In this document: one piece after another, positions 59,580-64,000 of the stretch | Layout: each line of letters opens with the position of its first letter | Position numbering within the stretch: position 1 is the first letter of the stretch | Origin: JANQIO01 sp965601975 | GTDB taxonomy: Bacteria; Pseudomonadota; Gammaproteobacteria; Pseudomonadales; Halieaceae | Length of the DNA: 64,000 nucleotides | Direction of reading: 5' to 3' | Assembly: GCA_965601975.1 (NCBI GenBank) | Contig: OZ271856.1 | Coordinates: 3,162,001-3,226,000 of the forward strand | Program-made: the position numbers and the translations under genes | The notes under the pieces: generated by a model | Databases searched by the model: none | Told to the model about the DNA's origin: nothing | Seen by the model: only the letters and a program-made list of their open reading frames with translations

Positions 59580-61451
59580 TCAGGCGGCGCGCAGCGCCCG
59601 GCCCAGCGTTTCCTTACCGAGACAGTCGGTAAAGTCCGTGCCTTCCCATACCGGCTGGCCCTTGATCAACACGCGGGTGACGACGCCGTCGGAGCGGTTC
59701 ACCATCTGCGCGTGATCGAACAGGTCGCGGTGCACGAGCTGGCGGTTGGGATCGCACTCGTAGCTGGCCAGCGCTTCCGGGTCCACCAGGATCATGTCGG
59801 CCTGCGCGCCAATCTCGAGTGTTCCCACATCCAGGCCGAAGAATGCTGCGGGTTCGGAGGTGAGGCGCTGCACAATGCGCGACACGGTCTCGAGATCGAC
59901 TTCCTGGGCGCGCTTGAGACTGCCGAGGTTGCCGTCGAAGAAGGCCATGTTGGTGATGTGCGCGCCGGAGTCATTGAAGCCCGGCAGCGCGTTCTCGTGC
60001 AGCAGCAGCTCCAGGGTCTTTTCGTTGCCGACGTTGGCCTGGTCCACCCAGAAGCGGAAGTTCTTGTCGTATTCCCGCAGCAGGTGAAGCATGAAGTCGG
60101 CGTCATCGCCGGTCGGGCGCGGGAACGTCTCGAAGGCCGCCGCTTCCTCTTCCGAGCGTGCCTGGGCCTTGTCGCCGTTCTGGTAGCGCGCCAGGCGGTC
60201 GAAGACCTGGCGGAAGGTGTCGCCGTCCCAGTCTTTCACCGGCGCACCGTCGAAGGTCAGCCGCTCGAAGTCGCGGATCACCAGGCTGTCCGGCGCCCCC
60301 AGCTTCGCCTTGATGGTGGCGAGGTTGAAGCCGCGGCGGCCGTGGTACCAGTCGGCGCGGAATTCCTCGATCCAGGCGGGGTCGTTCAGCAGGGCCAGCC
60401 GGCCCTCGCGGTCGTCGTACTCCTTGGCAATCAGCTTGCAGGTCGAGGGCATTTCCTCGAACAGCGGGCTGACCACGCCGTCGCTCCACACCCGGAAATT
60501 GGTGCCCAGCGCCTGGAAGTGGATGCGGCCGTTGAAGAACTTCGAGTTCATCAGCTTCGCGAAGCCCAGGAACGGGTTTTTCGCGCCGGCGAGTTCCGCG
60601 AAATCCAGCGCCGCCAGGGCCGAGGTCTTCAGCGGCTTGCCGTGCAGCCGGCCGCTGGTCAGGGCGAAGTACTTGAAGGCCAGCAGGCGGTTCTCGATGA
60701 TCGGGGTCGTCTGCCAGACCTTGTCTTTCTCGCGCACCACCTTGAGCAGGCGCTTCATTTCCTTGTAGGAGGCGAACTGGGTGGGAATGCGCTTGTCGGT
60801 ATTAGGATCGTTGGACAGGTAATGGAACGGCAGGCCGTCGGTGGACAGGCCCATGTAGCCCTGGTCCAGGGCCTGCTCCAGCAGTTCGCACATCCGGTCC
60901 AGCTCGTCCTCGGTGGGCGCGCGGCTGATGGAGTCCTTGAGGCCCATGACCTCTACCCGCAGCATGCTGTGGGGGACGAAGGCCGCGACGTTGGGCCCCA
61001 GGGGGATGTCGGCGAAGTGGTCCATGTAGGCGCCGGAGTCATTCCAGGTGATCGCGTCGACGCACTTGGCCAGCACCTTCTTGGGAATGTTCTCGACCCG
61101 GGTGAAGCAGTCGACGATGGGATCCTGCTCCTCGGTGCGCTGGGTGCCGAAACAGGTACCCAGGCTGCAATTGCCCACCAGCACCGTGGTGGTGCCATGC
61201 CGCACCGCTTCCGGCAGGCCGGGCTCCAGGTCCACTTCCAGGTCCAGGTGGGTGTGGATGTCGAGCAGCCCCGGCATCAGCCACTGGCCGCTGCCGTCGA
61301 TCACCTCGGCGGCCATTTCCGGAGCCAGCAGGGACCCCTTGGCGACGATGGCGCCGTTTTTCACCGCCACATCGATCTGCTGGGGCGGCAGCCCGCGTCC
61401 GTCGAATACCAGCGCGCCCTGGATGAGCGTGTCCCAAATAGCCTCGGCCAT
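59580..61451 (-). CDS. D-aminoacylase/N-acyl-D-amino-acid deacylase-type amidohydrolase
   Basis: This 623-residue TIM-barrel amidohydrolase has LIQGALVFDGRGLPPQQIDV, metal-binding GLLDIHTHLDLEVDLEPG, GNCSLGTCFG, and the C-terminal LPGFNDSGAHITNMAFFDG with the catalytic Asp region. The group removes acyl groups from N-acyl-D-amino acids or related compounds. The ATG at 61449-61451 was chosen, because upstream codons in the same frame are non-homologous and lie near a palindromic element. It is monocistronic or the start of a unit with the downstream anchored gene. No signal peptide. Confidence 0.9.
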   Translation of the reverse strand: MAEAIWDTLIQGALVFDGRGLPPQQIDVAVKNGAIVAKGSLLAPEMAAEVIDGSGQWLMPGLLDIHTHLDLEVDLEPGLPEAVRHGTTTVLVGNCSLGTCFGTQRTEEQDPIVDCFTRVENIPKKVLAKCVDAITWNDSGAYMDHFADIPLGPNVAAFVPHSMLRVEVMGLKDSISRAPTEDELDRMCELLEQALDQGYMGLSTDGLPFHYLSNDPNTDKRIPTQFASYKEMKRLLKVVREKDKVWQTTPIIENRLLAFKYFALTSGRLHGKPLKTSALAALDFAELAGAKNPFLGFAKLMNSKFFNGRIHFQALGTNFRVWSDGVVSPLFEEMPSTCKLIAKEYDDREGRLALLNDPAWIEEFRADWYHGRRGFNLATIKAKLGAPDSLVIRDFERLTFDGAPVKDWDGDTFRQVFDRLARYQNGDKAQARSEEEAAAFETFPRPTGDDADFMLHLLREYDKNFRFWVDQANVGNEKTLELLLHENALPGFNDSGAHITNMAFFDGNLGSLKRAQEVDLETVSRIVQRLTSEPAAFFGLDVGTLEIGAQADMILVDPEALASYECDPNRQLVHRDLFDHAQMVNRSDGVVTRVLIKGQPVWEGTDFTDCLGKETLGRALRAA

Positions 61452-61583
61452 GCTAAACACCTGTTTTCTATGTGCGTTTTTACAAAGGCGGTTGTGCGCA
61501 GATGCGCCGCAATCGCGGGAATCTAGTCTACACACATTGATCGAAACCGGAACGAACGTATAGTCAGTTTCGAAACAAAACCT

Positions 61584-61756
61584 GGGCGCCACTCAACAAT
61601 TTGAACGCACTTCAGGCCATCAGGGCGCCCCGCAATCAAGGCAGGTATTCGAAGGCATGCTGGCTGCATGTCGAGAAGACCTAACGAAGAGTGCGGGGCG
61701 CCCTAGTGGCCCCGAAGGGCAACGCTGAAGTCGATTCAAATTGTTGAGTGGCGCCC
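61584..61756. repeat. 173-base nested palindrome (MITE-like)
   Basis: A perfect 22-base inverted terminal repeat (61584-61605 with 61735-61756) starts GGGCGCCACTCAACAATTTG. Inside lie ACTTCAG (61609-61615) with CTGAAGT (61725-61731), and AGGGCGCCCCGCA (61622-61634) with TGCGGGGCGCCCT (61692-61704). It contains no open frame and separates the D-aminoacylase gene from the MAPEG gene. Terminal inverted repeats, size and lack of coding capacity fit a miniature inverted-repeat element. Confidence 0.75.
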
Positions 61757-61783
61757 CAACACGGTTCAATCAAGGAGACATGC

Positions 61784-62188
61784 ATGGAACTACCCTCAAT
61801 CTCGACGTTGTCCGTCACTCCCATCTACCTCGCCATTCTCGGCCTGATCTTTGTGCCCATCACCCTGCGCGTCGGCATGTACCGGATGGGCAACCGGATC
61901 GATATCGGCGACGGCGGCGACGAAAAATTCTTGCGGCTGATCCGCAGCCAGGCCAATTTCACGGAAACCGTGCCGCTGGCAGCTATTCTTTTAGTAGGGA
62001 TGGAGCTTATGGGTGCGGGCAACAACTGGCTGCACGCCGTGGGTGGAACACTGGTCCTGGGCCGGCTGATGCACTACGTGGGTCTGTCCGGGATGGGCCC
62101 GTGGCAGGCCAGGCCCGCCGGCATGGTGCTGACCTTCACGGCGTATCTCGCCAGCAGCGGCTGGATGCTCTATGACCTGTTTATTTGA
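61784..62188 (+). CDS. MAPEG family membrane protein (copy 2)
   Basis: This 134-residue protein has four membrane helices and the MAPEG pattern LRLIRSQANFTETVPLAAIL. AAGGAG lies 7 bases before the ATG. It is related to, but not a close copy of, the MAPEG gene at 37881-38303. The glutathione-transferase gene follows 42 bases downstream on the same strand, so a shared glutathione-conjugating role is likely. Confidence 0.86.
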   Translation: MELPSISTLSVTPIYLAILGLIFVPITLRVGMYRMGNRIDIGDGGDEKFLRLIRSQANFTETVPLAAILLVGMELMGAGNNWLHAVGGTLVLGRLMHYVGLSGMGPWQARPAGMVLTFTAYLASSGWMLYDLFI

Positions 62189-62230
62189 AGCGCTGTATCA
62201 GGCCCGTTGGTATGGGCCAGGAGGAGAGCA

Positions 62231-62881
62231 ATGATTATCTACGGTGCCAACATATCCCCCTTCGTCCGCAAAGCGCTGGCCGTCGCGAAGATCAAGGGCC
62301 TGGAGTTCGAGCACAAGGCGGTCGTACCGGGGCACGGCGAAGAAGACTTCATGCGAGCGAGCCCACTGGGCAAGATCCCCGCCCTCCAGGACGGCGACCT
62401 GGTGGTCAGCGACTCGTCCGTCATCTGTGAGTACCTTGAGGATAAGTTCGGCGGCATCGCCATGCTGCCCGACACCCCCGAACAGCGCGCCCGGGCACGC
62501 TGGTACGAGGAGTACGCCGATACCAAGCTGATCGAAGCCATGGCGCCGTTCTTCTTTGAACGCCTCGCGAAAAAAATGTTTGGCGACCCCAGCCCACCGG
62601 ACGAAGAGCGCCTGGCGGATGTGGCCGCGAACCTGTGCCCCGCAGTATTCAACTACCTGGAGCACGAGGTGCCGGATGACGGCTTCCTGTTCGGCGACCG
62701 GCCCCTGACCGCCGATATCGCCCTCGTGTCGCCCACCATCAACGCCGGCTACGGCGGCTACGAGATCGACGCCGATGCGTACCCGAAGTACGCGGCCTAC
62801 CGAAGCCGCGTTCTCGCCCACCCCGTCATGGTCGACCTGCTGGATACGGAAAAGGCGCTGATGGAGGCCATGGCCGCCTAA
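62231..62881 (+). CDS. Glutathione S-transferase family protein
   Basis: This 216-residue protein has a thioredoxin-like N-terminal domain with ANISPFVRKALAVAKIKGL (a Ser in the catalytic position) and PLGKIPALQDGDLVVSDSSV, the cis-Pro plus glutathione-binding strand, then a helical C-terminal domain (RWYEEYADTKLIEAMAPFFF, PLTADIALVSPTINAGY). It conjugates or reduces electrophiles with glutathione. The ATG at 62231 follows AGGAGAGC. It is followed by a strong intrinsic terminator and co-transcribed with the MAPEG gene. Confidence 0.92.
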   Translation: MIIYGANISPFVRKALAVAKIKGLEFEHKAVVPGHGEEDFMRASPLGKIPALQDGDLVVSDSSVICEYLEDKFGGIAMLPDTPEQRARARWYEEYADTKLIEAMAPFFFERLAKKMFGDPSPPDEERLADVAANLCPAVFNYLEHEVPDDGFLFGDRPLTADIALVSPTINAGYGGYEIDADAYPKYAAYRSRVLAHPVMVDLLDTEKALMEAMAA

Positions 62882-62908
62882 ACCGCAGGCTTTCTGATAA
62901 CATGCGCG

Positions 62909-62931
62909 CCGGCCCCCTTCGGGGCCGGTTT
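62909..62931 (+). terminator. Intrinsic terminator after the GST gene
   Basis: CCGGCCCC (62909-62916) and GGGGCCGG (62921-62928) form a perfect 8-base GC stem with a CTTC loop, followed by TTTCATTT. It lies 28 bases after the GST stop and separates this unit from the TauE gene. Confidence 0.8.
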
Positions 62932-62952
62932 CATTTGTGACCGCGGAATTCC

Positions 62953-63714
62953 ATGGCCGAACTCGCAAGCTGGCAATACGCGCTGGTTGCCCTGCTCTTC
63001 GTGTGGGGAGGCTTCGTGCGCTCCGGCCTCGGCTTCGGCGGCGCCGTGCTCACCCTGCCCTTCCTGCTGCTGATCCTCGATGAGCCGTTGGTATTCCTGC
63101 CGCTGATCGCCGTGCACCTGCTGATCTTCTCGTCGCTGACCGTGTGGCAGAACCACCGCGACGAGCACAGCGCCACCTCCGTCAACTGGCCCTTCGTGAA
63201 ATGGGCGCTGGCCGTCATGGCCATCCCCAAGCTCATCGGCGTACTCGGCGTGATCACCCTCCCCGGCAGCGTCATCAGCGGCTTCATCTTCGCCATCGTC
63301 GCCTTCTACGGCGTCAGCTACATGCTCGCCCGCCCCATCCAGAGCAACAACAAAACCGTCGAGACCATCCTCGTCGCCATCGGCGGCTACGTCAGCGGCA
63401 CGTCCCTGGTCGCCGCACCGCTAGTCGTCCCCGTCGCCGCCAGCCGCATGCCAAGAGAGCAGATCCGCGACTCCCTCTTCGTCCTCTGGTTCATCCTCGT
63501 CGGCGTAAAACTCCTGGCCTTCGTCGCGGCCGGCGTCGACATGCAGTGGAAGCACCACCTGTGGCTCCTCCCCTGCGCCGCCCTGGGACATGTGCTCGGG
63601 CTGCGATTCCACGACTACACATTGCGTGCAGACACGGTGCTGTTCTTTCGCGTGATCGGCGCGGGCCTACTGGTGGTTAGTCTGGTGGGTATAGTGAGAA
63701 TGGTGCTGCACTGA
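62953..63714 (+). CDS. TauE/SafE family anion exporter (copy 2)
   Basis: This 253-residue protein has about eight membrane helices and TauE/SafE signatures: LLFVWGGFVRSGLGFGGAVL, PLIAVHLLIFSSLTVW, GGYVSGTSLVAAPLVVPVAAS. The family exports sulfite or sulfonates, or imports them, with direction varying by member. It begins 22 bases after the terminator of the GST unit, so it has its own promoter. A large palindromic element starts immediately after its stop codon. Confidence 0.87.
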   Translation: MAELASWQYALVALLFVWGGFVRSGLGFGGAVLTLPFLLLILDEPLVFLPLIAVHLLIFSSLTVWQNHRDEHSATSVNWPFVKWALAVMAIPKLIGVLGVITLPGSVISGFIFAIVAFYGVSYMLARPIQSNNKTVETILVAIGGYVSGTSLVAAPLVVPVAASRMPREQIRDSLFVLWFILVGVKLLAFVAAGVDMQWKHHLWLLPCAALGHVLGLRFHDYTLRADTVLFFRVIGAGLLVVSLVGIVRMVLH

Positions 63715-63715
63715 C

Positions 63716-63905
63716 GCTCGCGTGTGGGGAGTGGTCCGGGGGACGAGCGCGAAATTTGCCCTGCTTGCAGGCTGCTGCGGAACTCAACCATTTTTCGCTG
63801 CGCGAAAAATTGGGATTCGAACAGTCCTCGCAGAAAGCCCCTGCAAGCAGGGCAAATTCCAAGCGGCGCTCTGACTGTCCCCCGGACCACTCCCCACACG
63901 CGAGC
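63716..63905. repeat. 190-base nested palindrome (MITE-like)
   Basis: A perfect 29-base inverted terminal repeat joins 63716-63744 and 63877-63905 and includes GTGTGGGGAGTGGTCC. Inside are GAGCGC and TTTGCCCTGCTTGCAGG with their complements on the right arm, separated by a few unpaired bases. A central hairpin ATTTTTCGC-TGC-GCGAAAAAT sits at 63790-63810. No gene. The organisation parallels the 61.6 kb element, but the sequences differ. Confidence 0.75.
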
Positions 63906-64000
63906 TCACCTCAGAGCTCCGTTCAACATACACAAGCTCGCAGATCCACTGGTGTAGGCTGCTATGCAGCCAAAGTTCGCGAGATTCGTGGTGCTTGCAG
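63906..64000. other. Window end, no feature recognised
   Basis: The last 95 bases hold no recognisable gene, tRNA or promoter on either strand. A GCTTGCAG at the very end matches bases inside the palindrome, so a further repeat may continue past the window. Confidence 0.4.

Noticed and set aside
63812..63822. GGGATTCGAAC, resembling a tRNA T-loop on the minus strand
   Set aside because: No acceptor stem, anticodon arm or D-loop can be built around it; it lies inside the palindromic element.

Overview
The window is about 64 kb of a GC-rich, gene-dense bacterial chromosome, most likely from a marine gammaproteobacterium of the Halieaceae (OM60/NOR5) type. That placement is an inference from the mix of families: a branched-chain keto-acid dehydrogenase operon, cytochrome P450, many amidohydrolases and metallo-beta-lactamase-fold enzymes, SDRs, MAPEG proteins, paired DUF6502/DUF5666 genes and TauE/SafE exporters. 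No rRNA, tRNA, CRISPR array, integrase or complete insertion sequence was recognised.

Region 1 (1-13.5 kb) mixes genome-maintenance or defence-like genes with one metabolic operon. It holds a truncated rmuC, a six-repeat secreted protein, a WYL-type regulator with an operator-like inverted repeat, a GIY-YIG protein, an ankyrin-like protein, the leucine dehydrogenase/bkd operon (4.3-8.6 kb), and a visibly AT-richer two-gene cassette (8.6-12.9 kb). The cassette encodes a PLD nuclease-SF2 helicase-S24-like-DUF3427 protein and a NUDIX-methyltransferase fusion. A second GIY-YIG paralogue follows it. The cassette is the best candidate for an uncharacterised defence or DNA-damage system.

Region 2 (13.5-38.3 kb) is mainly metabolic and envelope-related: a DUF6502 regulator/DUF5666 lipoprotein pair, CIA30 and alcohol dehydrogenase, transglutaminase, P450 with an amidohydrolase, and a tight operon of alkylsulfatase-like MBL enzyme, sulfotransferase, SDR and delta-isomerase-like protein. 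Three further MBL-related genes follow, then a TauE exporter with a Tat-signal aminotransferase, YchJ, an atypical SDR and MAPEG.

Region 3 (38.4-50.8 kb) holds a 1276-residue secreted protein with 24 cysteine-paired repeats and a toxin-like C-terminus. It also has an amidohydrolase, a glyoxalase-like protein, a transglutaminase, a double-glycine-leader bacteriocin-like precursor beside a small membrane protein, a lone HicB-like protein, MATE, Blc lipocalin and small membrane proteins.

Region 4 (50.9-59.6 kb) is an envelope-directed locus: a tandem retropepsin, a DUF2235 hydrolase with a LecA-like C-terminal domain, a 1522-residue multi-sensor membrane protein and an M15 peptidoglycan peptidase.

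Region 5 (59.6-64 kb) has a D-aminoacylase-type amidohydrolase, a MAPEG-GST pair and a second TauE. Two long nested palindromes (173 and 190 bp) that look like mobile repeat elements lie in its intergenic regions.
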